Origin: Pseudomonas moraviensis
Lineage (GTDB): Bacteria; Pseudomonadota; Gammaproteobacteria; Pseudomonadales; Pseudomonadaceae
Direction: 5' to 3'
DNA length: 64,000 nucleotides
NCBI RefSeq assembly: GCF_900105805.1
Contig: NZ_LT629788.1
Location: 1,488,001-1,552,000 of the forward strand
In this document: positions 43,007 through 50,848 of the stretch, one piece after another
Numbering within the stretch: position 1 is the stretch's first letter
Layout: every line of letters starts with the position of its first letter
The notes under the pieces: model-generated
The model's database searches: none
Seen by the model: the letters and a program-made list of their open reading frames with translations, nothing else
What the model was told of the DNA's origin: nothing
Program-made: the position numbers and the translations under genes

Positions 43007-44164
43007 TTACTGACCAGAGGTCTGGGCAAGTGGAAGAGGGGTTTCGTCGATCTGTACTTTTTCCCCGGGACGGGCGTGTTGCAGGCCTTCGATGACAATA
43101 CGGTCGCCGGGCTTGAGGCCGCCGGTGACGATCCAGCGATTGTTCTGCACCGCACCCAGTTGCACCGGTTGCTCGGCAACGCGCATCTGTTCGTCGACGG
43201 TCAGCACTTGGGCAATGCCGGCGCTGTCACGCTGCACCGCGCGTTGCGGCACGGTGATGCCGTTCTGGATGGTCGCCTGTTCAAGGCGTACGCGGATGAA
43301 GCTGCCCGGCAGCAAGTCGAGATCGGGGTTGGGGAATTCGCTGCGCAGGATGATCTGACCAGTGCCCGGATCGACTGTGATGTCGCTGAATAACAGTTTG
43401 CCGGGCAGCGGGTACAGGCTGCCGTCATCTTGAATCAGTGTGGCCTTGACCTGATCCTGACCGACTTCCTGCAACTGCCCGGAACGGAATGCGCGACGCA
43501 GTTCGTTGAGCTCGCGGGTCGACTGGGTCAGGTCGGCGTGGATCGGGTTGAGTTGCTGAATCAGCGCCAGCGGCGTGGTTTCGTTCTGCCCGACCAGCGC
43601 ACCTTCGGTGACCAGCGCGCGGCCGATACGCCCGGAAATCGGCGCGGTGACAGTGGCGTAGCCGAGGTTCAGTTTCGCCCGTTCAAGCGCTGCCTTGCTG
43701 GCCGCGACATCAGCTGCCGTTTGCCGGGCAGCGGCGCGGGCGTTGTCGTAGTCCTGACCGCTGATGGCCTTGTCTTCGATCAATTGCCCGTAGCGTTGTT
43801 CTTGCAATCTGGCCTGAAAGGCATTGGCCTCGGCTTTGCGCAGTGCGGCTTCGGCACTGTCGAGATCGGCCTTGAACGGCGCCGGGTCGATGCGGAACAG
43901 CACATCACCCTTTTTCACGTCGCTGCCTTCGCGATAAGTGCGCTGCAACACCACGCCGGCCACTCGCGCACGCACTTCGGCAATCCGTGGCGCGGCGATG
44001 CGCCCGCTCAATTCGCTGCTGATCGATAGTGGCTGGGTTTTGATGGTCTCGATGCGTACCGTGGCTGGTGGCGCTTGCTCTTCGGCATTCGAGGACGAAT
44101 CACAAGCGCTCAGCGTCAGCGCCAATGCGATCAGGCCGAGCCCGGCCAGCAGTTTTCCAGACAT
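43007..44164 (-). CDS. RND efflux periplasmic adaptor (MexC/AcrA-like lipoprotein)
   Basis: The ATG at 44164 with GGGGG 7 nt upstream gives 385 aa starting MSGKLLAGLGLIALALTLSA, with lipobox LSAC. The adaptor layout is clear: beta-barrel/lipoyl half-motif (VRARVAGVVLQRTYREGSDV), alpha-hairpin (about 95-165), second lipoyl half-motif (LGYATVTAPISGRIG) and membrane-proximal domain. It links the inner-membrane pump to an outer-membrane channel. The gene is divergent from a two-component system that probably controls the pair. Confidence 0.92.
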   Translation of the reverse strand: MSGKLLAGLGLIALALTLSACDSSSNAEEQAPPATVRIETIKTQPLSISSELSGRIAAPRIAEVRARVAGVVLQRTYREGSDVKKGDVLFRIDPAPFKADLDSAEAALRKAEANAFQARLQEQRYGQLIEDKAISGQDYDNARAAARQTAADVAASKAALERAKLNLGYATVTAPISGRIGRALVTEGALVGQNETTPLALIQQLNPIHADLTQSTRELNELRRAFRSGQLQEVGQDQVKATLIQDDGSLYPLPGKLLFSDITVDPGTGQIILRSEFPNPDLDLLPGSFIRVRLEQATIQNGITVPQRAVQRDSAGIAQVLTVDEQMRVAEQPVQLGAVQNNRWIVTGGLKPGDRIVIEGLQHARPGEKVQIDETPLPLAQTSGQ

Positions 44165-44326
44165 GTACAACCCCCAATATTGAAGGCCGCATCCTACGGC
44201 CAGACGGGGAGGTTAGCGGTGAAGCTTTGTAGTTGCTGTGTGAAATTGTGTAAGGGTTTTGCTCAGTGGCGGTTGAGGGCGTATATCCTGCAGGCCTTGA
44301 AATTTATTGCGACAGTTCGATCGCTT

Positions 44327-44346
44327 TCGCACATTTCAATGTGCGA
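44327..44346. promoter_or_regulatory. 20-bp palindrome upstream of the response regulator
   Basis: TCGCACATT-TC-AATGTGCGA is a perfect 9-bp inverted repeat with a 2-nt centre, 46 nt before the response-regulator start and within the 228-nt divergent region shared with the pump genes. It may be an operator or a 5' UTR hairpin. Confidence 0.45.
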
Positions 44347-44392
44347 GCGAATGAGCCCTGACTGTCGCCCCAGCATTTTTCTGGAACACCCC

Positions 44393-45094
44393 ATGCCCAA
44401 CATCCTCCTGGTCGAAGACGACACCGCCCTCGCCGAACTGATTTCCAGCTACCTGGAACGCAACGGTTATTCCGTCAGCGTCATTGGCCGTGGCGACCAT
44501 GTGCGCGAGCGGGCGCGGATCAGTCCGCCGGATCTGGTGATCCTCGACCTCATGCTGCCGGGCCTCGATGGCCTGCAAGTCTGCCGTTTGTTGCGCGCCG
44601 ATTCGGCGACGCTGCCAATCCTCATGCTCACGGCCCGCGATGACAGTCATGATCAGGTGCTGGGCCTGGAAATGGGCGCTGACGACTACGTGACCAAACC
44701 CTGCGAGCCACGGGTGCTGCTGGCGCGGGTGCGCACGTTGCTGCGACGCAGCAGCCTCGGCGAACCGCTGGCGGTCAATGACCGGATCGTCATGGGCAAT
44801 CTGTGCATTGACCTCTCCGAACGCACCGTGACCTGGCGCGATCAAGCGGTTGAGCTGTCCAGCGGCGAATACAATTTGCTGGTGGTGCTGGCGCGGCACG
44901 CCGGCGAAGTGCTGAGTCGCGATCAGATTCTGCAGCGACTGCGCGGTATCGAATTCAACGGCACCGACCGCTCGGTGGACGTGGCAATTTCCAAGCTGCG
45001 GCGCAAATTCGATGATCACGCCGGCGAGGCGCGCAAGATCAAGACCGTGTGGGGCAAGGGCTATCTGTTCAGCCGCTCGGAATGGGAATGCTGA
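44393..45094 (+). CDS. OmpR-family response regulator
   Basis: The ATG at 44393 gives 233 aa: receiver domain MPNILLVEDDTALAELISSY with phospho-acceptor Asp in VILDLMLPG and the Lys in DDYVTKPCEP, then a winged-helix domain ending RSVDVAISKLRRKF...KTVWGKGYLF. The histidine kinase gene follows 4 nt after its stop. Divergence from the RND adaptor/pump genes suggests it activates them, as with ParRS- or RstAB-like systems. The frame continues upstream of the chosen ATG but crosses the promoter. Confidence 0.92.
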   Translation: MPNILLVEDDTALAELISSYLERNGYSVSVIGRGDHVRERARISPPDLVILDLMLPGLDGLQVCRLLRADSATLPILMLTARDDSHDQVLGLEMGADDYVTKPCEPRVLLARVRTLLRRSSLGEPLAVNDRIVMGNLCIDLSERTVTWRDQAVELSSGEYNLLVVLARHAGEVLSRDQILQRLRGIEFNGTDRSVDVAISKLRRKFDDHAGEARKIKTVWGKGYLFSRSEWEC

Positions 45095-45098
45095 ACTG

Positions 45099-46400
45099 AT
45101 GTTTCGCATCCTGTTTCGCCTGTATCTGGTGACGATCGTCTCCTATAGCGCGGCGATCTATCTGGTGCCGGATCTGGTGGTGATGGTTTTTCGGGATCGC
45201 TTCGTCACCTACAACCTGGAGTTCTCCCGAGGCCTGCAATCACTGATCACCCGTCAGTTTCATGCCGCGCCGCAAGAACAGTGGCCGGCGATTGCTGCGT
45301 CGATGGACAAGGAGTTCCAGCCTTTGCACATCGTCCTGACGCCAATCGACGACCCGGTATTCACGCCCATTGAGCAGGAACGATTACACCGTGGTGAAAA
45401 CGTTGTGCGTATCGGCGACTGGGGCTGGCGGACGCTGGCGGTCACTCCGCTGAATGCAGAAATGGCCGTGCGTATGGTCGTGCCGCCGGATCCGGTCGAC
45501 GTTGACCTGTTGTACTGGAGCATCAACGTGCTGATCGGCGCGATGTTGCTCGGCTGCCTGCTGCTTTGGCTGCGCCCGCACTGGCGCGATCTGGAACGCT
45601 TGAAAGGCACCGCTGAGCGCTTCGGCAAAGGCCATTTGAGCGAACGGACCAAAATCGCGCCCAGTTCGAACATCGGCAGCCTCGCCAACGTGTTCGACAC
45701 CATGGCCGGTGATATCGAAAACCTGCTCAACCAGCAACGCGACCTGCTCAACGCTGTTTCCCACGAACTGCGTACGCCGCTGACGCGTCTGGATTTCGGC
45801 CTGGCGCTGGCGCTCTCCGAAGACTTGCCGGCCGCCAGCCGCGAGCGCTTGCAGAGCCTGGTCGCGCATATTCGTGAGCTGGATGAACTGGTGCTGGAAT
45901 TGCTTTCCTACAGCCGCTTGCAGAACCCCGCGCAATCGCCCGAGCGTATCGAGGTTTCGCTGGACGAGTTCATCGACAGCATTCTCGGGAGCGTCGATGA
46001 AGAGCTGGAGTCGCCGGAGATCGTTATTGATGTGTTGCTGCACGGTCAGTTGGAGCGTTTTTCGCTCGATCCACGCCTGACGGCGCGGGCGATCCAGAAC
46101 CTGCTGCGCAACGCCATGCGCTATTGCGGGAAGCGCATCCAGATTGGCGTGCAGGTGAATGCCGAGGGCTGCGAGATCTGGGTCGATGACGACGGCATCG
46201 GGATTCCCGACGACGAGCGAGAGCGGATATTCGAGCCGTTCTATCGACTCGACCGCAGCCGTGATCGCGCCACCGGTGGTTTTGGTCTGGGCCTGGCGAT
46301 CAGCCGCCGGGCACTGGAAGCGCAGGGGGGCGTGTTGACCGTGGAGCCCTCGCCGTTGGGGGGCGCACGGTTCCGGTTGTGGTTGCCCACCAACGCCTGA
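45099..46400 (+). CDS. Sensor histidine kinase (RstB-like)
   Basis: The ATG at 45099 gives 433 aa. TM1 (about 5-28) and TM2 (about 141-160) flank a ~110-residue periplasmic sensor; then come HAMP, the H-box NAVSHELRTPLTRLDFGLAL, the N-box QNLLRNAMRYCGK and the G-boxes DDDGIGIPDDER and TGGFGLGLAISRR. It should autophosphorylate on His and pass phosphate to the adjacent regulator. The periplasmic signal is unknown. Translational coupling is likely because only 4 nt separate the genes. Confidence 0.92.
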   Translation: MFRILFRLYLVTIVSYSAAIYLVPDLVVMVFRDRFVTYNLEFSRGLQSLITRQFHAAPQEQWPAIAASMDKEFQPLHIVLTPIDDPVFTPIEQERLHRGENVVRIGDWGWRTLAVTPLNAEMAVRMVVPPDPVDVDLLYWSINVLIGAMLLGCLLLWLRPHWRDLERLKGTAERFGKGHLSERTKIAPSSNIGSLANVFDTMAGDIENLLNQQRDLLNAVSHELRTPLTRLDFGLALALSEDLPAASRERLQSLVAHIRELDELVLELLSYSRLQNPAQSPERIEVSLDEFIDSILGSVDEELESPEIVIDVLLHGQLERFSLDPRLTARAIQNLLRNAMRYCGKRIQIGVQVNAEGCEIWVDDDGIGIPDDERERIFEPFYRLDRSRDRATGGFGLGLAISRRALEAQGGVLTVEPSPLGGARFRLWLPTNA

Positions 46401-46420
46401 GATTCATGTCTCTGAGTAGT

Positions 46421-46513
46421 GACGTGGGGGAGCTGGCTTGCTCGCGAAGGCGTCGGGTCAGTCAGCGCATATTCAGCTGATATACCGTCATCGCGAGCAG
46501 GCTCGCTTCACAG
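46421..46513. repeat. REPIN, family B copy 5 (diverged)
   Basis: GCTTGCTCGCGAAGGCG on the left and CATCGCGAGCAGGCTCGCTT on the right are inverted REP cores in the outward orientation, separated by ~45 nt. It follows the histidine kinase gene. Confidence 0.8.
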
Positions 46514-46568
46514 TGGGATTGTGTTTTCCGACCAATGGAAACGTTTTGCACCGGTTTCATAGGGGTAC

Positions 46569-46584
46569 CTGTCAGGTTTGACAG
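46569..46584. promoter_or_regulatory. Palindrome CTGTCA-N4-TGACAG upstream of the 755-aa gene
   Basis: CTGTCA-GGTT-TGACAG lies 91 nt before the start codon; the extended ACCTGTCAGGTTTGACAGTA matches the site before the 241-aa gene at 17 of 20 positions or better. An additional hairpin, CCGATGGGTG with CACCCATCG, lies between this site and the start codon. Confidence 0.6.
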
Positions 46585-46675
46585 TAGGCAACCGCAGCCG
46601 ATGGGTGTCTCATGCGCAGGACATGCCTCTTCGCCACCCATCGCATCGGATCCCGATTGGAAAAGGATGACCACC

Positions 46676-48943
46676 ATGAACGTCAAAACCCTCGAAAAAC
46701 CACGAATCCCTGGCATGAGTCAGCCAGTCCTCGGACCGGAAAATGCAGACGCCGGGCTGCCTCTGGCACTCACTTATCTGTACCCCGAGGGGGTGAAGGT
46801 GTTCATCGAACCCGCCACTACCGCGCAGGACGATGACACCTATGTCGTGCGCTTGAACGGAGAGCGGGTTGCTGACAAAACCATCGCCATCGGCGAGACG
46901 ACTCAACAGGTAATCGTTTATGTGGCTGCGGATAAATGGAAGAGTCCGCTGAACGTTCTCGAGTACGGGTTGGAGCGAGGAGGCATGGAGCTCGAAACTT
47001 CGGCGCCTTTGACGGTCATTTATCACGACAAGCGTCCGGGTAACGTGGACCGTTTTCCTGAGGAGGCAGGCCATTCCGAATTGGTGCTTGAAGTGGATCA
47101 GGATGCAGTGGATGAAGGTATCGACGCTGAGCGCGCGCTTGCAGGTGTAAGCGCCAGGGTGGCCTACCCGTTGATGAGAGCGTTCGACACCATCGTGTTG
47201 TATTGCAATGGTAAAACCTTGCGCCACCCGGTCAGTGAGGAAGAGGCGAATCGACAGCAGCCCATCCAGATGATCATCGATGAGGCAACCTTCGACGAGG
47301 CGGGTGACAGTCCGCGCTTCGAAGTGCGTTTCACGGTACTTGATCGCGTGGGCAACAGTCCGGATGTCAACAGTCCTGCCTCGGCCAGCCAGTACCTTTA
47401 TGTCAATCGGAAGGGCAATTGGTATGACCCGCCGATCCTCAGCGAGAAGCCCGATGATCCTGACGATGACGTCAGGATCATCGACCTGAACAAGCTGGCT
47501 GGTGGACCAGCGATTGCACAAATCTATGTATCGCGCAGTTGGCTCAGAGACGATGAAATCCGTTTGACGGGGCGCTTCTACGCTGAGGACGGAGTGTTAC
47601 TGGACCATTTGACGCTGAGCGAAAAAGTGAAGAATGCGCCGTTTTCCTACTCGATCCCTGTGCCTTACGCAGCGTTTGCCGCCGCCGCGAAGGGCCATGC
47701 AGTGTTTACCTATAGGCGCGTCAGCCAAGGGGCCGAGCTCGATCGGTCCTACGCCCTGAAAGCCAGCATCACTGGCGAACCCGCTGTGACACTTCCGCCA
47801 CCTGCATTGGTGGGCTCCGGTTACCTGATCGACCCTCTGGATGTGCCCAACGGCGTGACAGCCCGAGTCGAGTATCTGGAGGATCAACCGGGTGACGAAG
47901 CGCGATTGTTGATCCAGGGCGCAGCCGGGCCCGTCTCGCCGGTCTTTGCTCCAACCGCATTCAACAAGAATCACCGGGCCAACTTTCTGATCGAGTCTCC
48001 AGTGCTGGCGGCCAGTCATGGCAAGACAATCCAGCTGTCATGGGAGCTGCTGCGTGGTGCGGCCCCTCAACCCTCCATGCACCGTGACGTGGTGCTCAAG
48101 CGGATCGAGGATCGGGATCGACGGCTGCCGACACCCGATATTCCTCAGGCCCGCAACGGGATACTTGATCTGGCTGATTTTAGCGGTGGTGCGCAGGCGC
48201 AATGTGCGGTGTGGCCATCGATGGCGGTGGGGCAGTTGCGTTGGTTCCGCTTGTACGGCACCGGTATCAACGGTGACGATCACCCGATTGTCATCGCCAA
48301 GGCTGCTCCAGTGACAGCGCCGGAGAAAGACAGTGGGCTGGATAATGCGCTGCCTCGCAGCGAACTTCTGAAGCTCAAGCCAGGTACGCCCCTGCGCATG
48401 GAATTGAAAGTTGCCTATGACGGGCTCGATGATGAAACCACGGCGGTGGTGTTCAACGCGCCGACATTTACCGTGCTGAATTCTCCAGCGACACTAATGG
48501 AAGATTTCACCGGGGTACCGAATCAGACGGCACGGCAGGGCGCAATCATGGAAACGCCCACTATGCAGATCACGTTCAAATCCGGTGACGGCGAATGCGC
48601 GATCATGCCGCGTTCCGACATCGGCGAATCCTTTCCCGGCCAAATCGAAGGTCAGGTACTGAGCATCGGTCGCGACGCGTTTGGCCAGGCTGCGCAAGTC
48701 GTAGAAATAAAGCTGAAAAATACATGCTCGCGAATCAGCTTCTTTCATTTAAGCGTGAACTATGAGGACAGCACCGTGGCTTACTTCGCCAGCAATGGGA
48801 TGCTCCTGGGGCGTCGGACGTTAGGCATGTCGTACGGCAAACCGGTCAATGTTGCCTTTGATGCACCGGGGATCGCACGCCTGGAGTTCCACATGCCGAC
48901 GCCGGACTGGTTTTCCCTCGACACTTTCAAAGTGGATGCCTGA
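46676..48943 (+). CDS. Large modular Ig-like protein, 755 aa, no signal peptide
   Basis: The ATG at 46676 follows AAAAGGATGACCACC; the frame runs upstream to 46535 across the palindrome and is rejected. The protein begins MNVKTLEKPRIPGMSQPVLG and shows three or four tandem beta-sandwich units of ~110-130 aa, with SAPLTVIYHDKRPGN and LDRVGNSPDVNSPASASQYL at repeat ends. The last ~130 residues (from FTGVPNQTARQG to WFSLDTFKVDA) look like a separate lectin-like or CBM-like domain. No export signal or membrane segment is visible, so export would need a non-Sec route. It appears related to the 241-aa protein at 31.4-32.1 kb. Function unknown. Confidence 0.75.
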   Translation: MNVKTLEKPRIPGMSQPVLGPENADAGLPLALTYLYPEGVKVFIEPATTAQDDDTYVVRLNGERVADKTIAIGETTQQVIVYVAADKWKSPLNVLEYGLERGGMELETSAPLTVIYHDKRPGNVDRFPEEAGHSELVLEVDQDAVDEGIDAERALAGVSARVAYPLMRAFDTIVLYCNGKTLRHPVSEEEANRQQPIQMIIDEATFDEAGDSPRFEVRFTVLDRVGNSPDVNSPASASQYLYVNRKGNWYDPPILSEKPDDPDDDVRIIDLNKLAGGPAIAQIYVSRSWLRDDEIRLTGRFYAEDGVLLDHLTLSEKVKNAPFSYSIPVPYAAFAAAAKGHAVFTYRRVSQGAELDRSYALKASITGEPAVTLPPPALVGSGYLIDPLDVPNGVTARVEYLEDQPGDEARLLIQGAAGPVSPVFAPTAFNKNHRANFLIESPVLAASHGKTIQLSWELLRGAAPQPSMHRDVVLKRIEDRDRRLPTPDIPQARNGILDLADFSGGAQAQCAVWPSMAVGQLRWFRLYGTGINGDDHPIVIAKAAPVTAPEKDSGLDNALPRSELLKLKPGTPLRMELKVAYDGLDDETTAVVFNAPTFTVLNSPATLMEDFTGVPNQTARQGAIMETPTMQITFKSGDGECAIMPRSDIGESFPGQIEGQVLSIGRDAFGQAAQVVEIKLKNTCSRISFFHLSVNYEDSTVAYFASNGMLLGRRTLGMSYGKPVNVAFDAPGIARLEFHMPTPDWFSLDTFKVDA

Positions 48944-48948
48944 TTCCC

Positions 48949-49209
48949 TCAGGGCACTAACCGATGAACCGCGATTTCAACAGCGTTGCCATCTGCTAGG
49001 CGATAGGCATAAATAGTACGGTCGGCGTCCGGCAGCAGGCTGCTGGTTTGCAGCACGCATTTCTGCGTTTTGCTGTCCCAGACCTGGCCTTTCGGGCATT
49101 CGGGTTTCTGGACGGGGTCTTTTTCGCCACCACTGGCCACGACCAATTGGCTGGACATCGCCGCGACCAGCAGAAACGGGGCGGCGAACATAACGGGACG
49201 GATATTCAT
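48949..49209 (-). CDS. Small exported protein with CPxGxVWDxxxxxC motif
   Basis: The ATG at 49209 with GGAG 7 nt upstream gives 86 aa starting MNIRPVMFAAPFLLVAAMSS. A signal peptide ends near VVASG. The mature part has a Cys pair, ECPKGQVWDSKTQKCV, a spacing found in small secreted pseudomonad proteins and in some chitin-binding-like modules. The rest is a short beta-rich tail. The gene is convergent with the 755-aa gene, with 5 nt between their ends. Function unknown. Confidence 0.7.
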   Translation of the reverse strand: MNIRPVMFAAPFLLVAAMSSQLVVASGGEKDPVQKPECPKGQVWDSKTQKCVLQTSSLLPDADRTIYAYRLADGNAVEIAVHRLVP

Positions 49210-49367
49210 GGAAGGCTCCACAGAAGGTTGTGTTTCACTTTGAACACCCACAGGGTGAATTTTTATTCATTGCTTTATCAGTGACTGTTCAAGTTCAGCG
49301 TAAATTCAAGCGCTATGCTCGGAAGCGTCTGCCGTTGATCCGATGTTTTGCCTGAAGGAGCATTGTC

Positions 49368-50162
49368 ATGAACGATCAGGTCCATCACTCAGCCGCTGCC
49401 GGCTACAAAAGCGCTGCCGACACCTACGTCAAAGGGCGGCCGGACTATCCGCCGCAGGTCAGTCAATGGTTGACCGCGACGCTGGGCCTGGATGGACATA
49501 AAACCGTGATTGATCTGGGTGCCGGAACCGGCAAATTCACTGGCCGGCTGCTGGCGACCGGCGCGCAAGTCATCGCCGTCGAACCGGTGGCACAGATGCT
49601 GGAAAAACTCTCTGACGCATGGCCCCAGGTCTTGGCGGTGAGCGGCACCGCAACCGACCTGCCGTTGCCCGACGCCTCAGTGGATGTGGTGATCTGTGCG
49701 CAAGCGTTTCACTGGTTTGCCAGCGCCGAGGCGCTGAGCGAAATCGCCCGGGTGCTCAAGCCAGATGGCAAGTTGGGGCTGATCTGGAACCTGCGTGACA
49801 CTGAAGTCAGTTGGGTGCCGAAACTGGATGCCATCGTCAATGCGCTGGAAGGTGACACACCGCGCTATTACACCGGCGTCTGGCGCGAAGCGTTTCCGCA
49901 CCCTGCATTCGCGCCCTTGCAGGTTGAGCGGTTTCACCATGGTCATACCGGCTCGCCGGAAGACGTGATCTTCAATCGAGTGCGCTCGACCAGTTTCATC
50001 GCCGCGCTGCCGGAGGCGCAGCGGGCGCAGGTTGATGAGCAGATTCGTGCGTTGATTGCCGCAGAACCAGAATTGCGCGGCAGGGACACGGTGACAGTGC
50101 CTTATGAAACCGCCGCGTTCGTCGCAGTAAAAAAGGCTGAATCCCATGACATTCCAGTGTAG
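49368..50162 (+). CDS. Class I SAM-dependent methyltransferase (stop codon inside a REP)
   Basis: The 264-aa protein starts MNDQVHHSAAAGYKSAADTY. Motif I is VIDLGAGTGKFTGRLL (SAM-binding), then IAVEPVAQML, and motif IV is VVICAQAFHWF, typical of methyltransferase-11 / YafE-like enzymes. Substrate unknown. GAAGGAGC precedes the ATG. The stop TAG is part of the REP sequence GTAGGAGTGAGC, so the repeat either supplied the stop or inserted exactly at it. Confidence 0.88.
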   Translation: MNDQVHHSAAAGYKSAADTYVKGRPDYPPQVSQWLTATLGLDGHKTVIDLGAGTGKFTGRLLATGAQVIAVEPVAQMLEKLSDAWPQVLAVSGTATDLPLPDASVDVVICAQAFHWFASAEALSEIARVLKPDGKLGLIWNLRDTEVSWVPKLDAIVNALEGDTPRYYTGVWREAFPHPAFAPLQVERFHHGHTGSPEDVIFNRVRSTSFIAALPEAQRAQVDEQIRALIAAEPELRGRDTVTVPYETAAFVAVKKAESHDIPV

Positions 50163-50247
50163 GAGTGAGCCTGTTCGCGATAACGGAGCGTCAGTCACCT
50201 CATCTTTGGCTGACACTCCGCCATCGCGAGCAGGCTCACTCCTACAG
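50159..50247. repeat. REPIN, family B copy 6
   Basis: GTAGGAGTGAGCCTGTTCGC and CGCGAGCAGGCTCACTCCTA are the outer arms; an inner pair, GGAGCGTCAG and CTGACACTCC, makes a second stem. It overlaps the methyltransferase stop and lies just downstream of the next minus-strand gene's end. Confidence 0.9.
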
Positions 50248-50260
50248 GGTTTTCAGGTGT

Positions 50261-50599
50261 TCATAGTATCTGGCTGCACTTTTCCACTGCCTTGCGCCGC
50301 TCGCGAACCCCACGCACCACCAGATACAACAACGGCCCGATCGACACGAAAACCGCGGTCAGCAACAAATACGGCAGTACCGACCAAACCGACTGCCCAC
50401 GCGACCGCGCGTCCTTGACCATCCACACGCCCGCCAGCGTGGCCAGCAGGTACAGATCAATCACCACCTGCGCGGTATCGGGCCGCGACATCAGGCTGAT
50501 ACCGAAGTCGATCAACGACTGTTCGGCCTTGAGCATCACAGAAACGGTGTAACCGGTAAAAGCGAGCAAAGCCGTGAGGGGCAGGGCGATAGACATCAT
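50261..50599 (-). CDS. DUF2834-like membrane protein
   Basis: The product is 112 aa (or 111 aa from the second ATG) beginning MMSIALPLTALLAFTGYTVS, with three predicted membrane helices and a basic cytoplasmic tail (RGVRERRKAVEK). AAGGA precedes the start. The helices plus WMVKDARSRGQSVW between them fit the DUF2834 pattern. Its location between a REPIN and the threonine dehydratase leader region gives no hint of role. Function unknown. Confidence 0.65.
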   Translation of the reverse strand: MMSIALPLTALLAFTGYTVSVMLKAEQSLIDFGISLMSRPDTAQVVIDLYLLATLAGVWMVKDARSRGQSVWSVLPYLLLTAVFVSIGPLLYLVVRGVRERRKAVEKCSQIL

Positions 50600-50728
50600 G
50601 CAATCCTTCCTTGGTGTGATGAGAGAGTCGCCAGACTAACGCCGCCGCCAGGAATTGGCCATTGACTTGCCAGCACCGCGCAGGCTAATTTCCAGCCTAT
50701 GACTTTCACCGTATCGCGCTGCCAGCCA

Positions 50729-50764
50729 ATGATTATTACCGCCATTCCTCATTTGGCGGGCTAG
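50729..50764 (+). CDS. Ile/Thr-containing leader peptide of an attenuator
   Basis: The short frame ATG..TAG encodes MIITAIPHLAG: three Ile and one Thr in 11 residues. An in-frame ATG at 50699 would add ten residues containing two more Thr. No strong ribosome site precedes either start, which lowers confidence. The peptide ends directly at the GGCGGG segment that can pair with the 5' arm of the downstream terminator, and the regulated gene is threonine dehydratase, the first step to isoleucine. Confidence 0.6.
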   Translation: MIITAIPHLAG

Positions 50765-50806
50765 CTCACGACTGCAGCACCCAACCCGCCCTAGAGGCGG
50801 GTTTTT
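50755..50806 (+). promoter_or_regulatory. Transcription attenuator (antiterminator/terminator) for the threonine dehydratase gene
   Basis: The terminator is AACCCGCC-CTAGA-GGCGGGTT (50783-50803) followed by TTTA. The competing segment GGCGGG at 50755-50760, at the end of the leader peptide, is complementary to CCCGCC at 50785-50790. A ribosome finishing the peptide would cover GGCGGG and let the terminator form. A ribosome stalled at the early Ile codons would leave GGCGGG free to pair and prevent termination. This is the standard logic of amino-acid attenuation; its operation here is inferred. Confidence 0.65.
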
Positions 50807-50848
50807 ACTTTCTGTCTCCGGGGTTCTGAAAAATGTCAGGAGACGACC

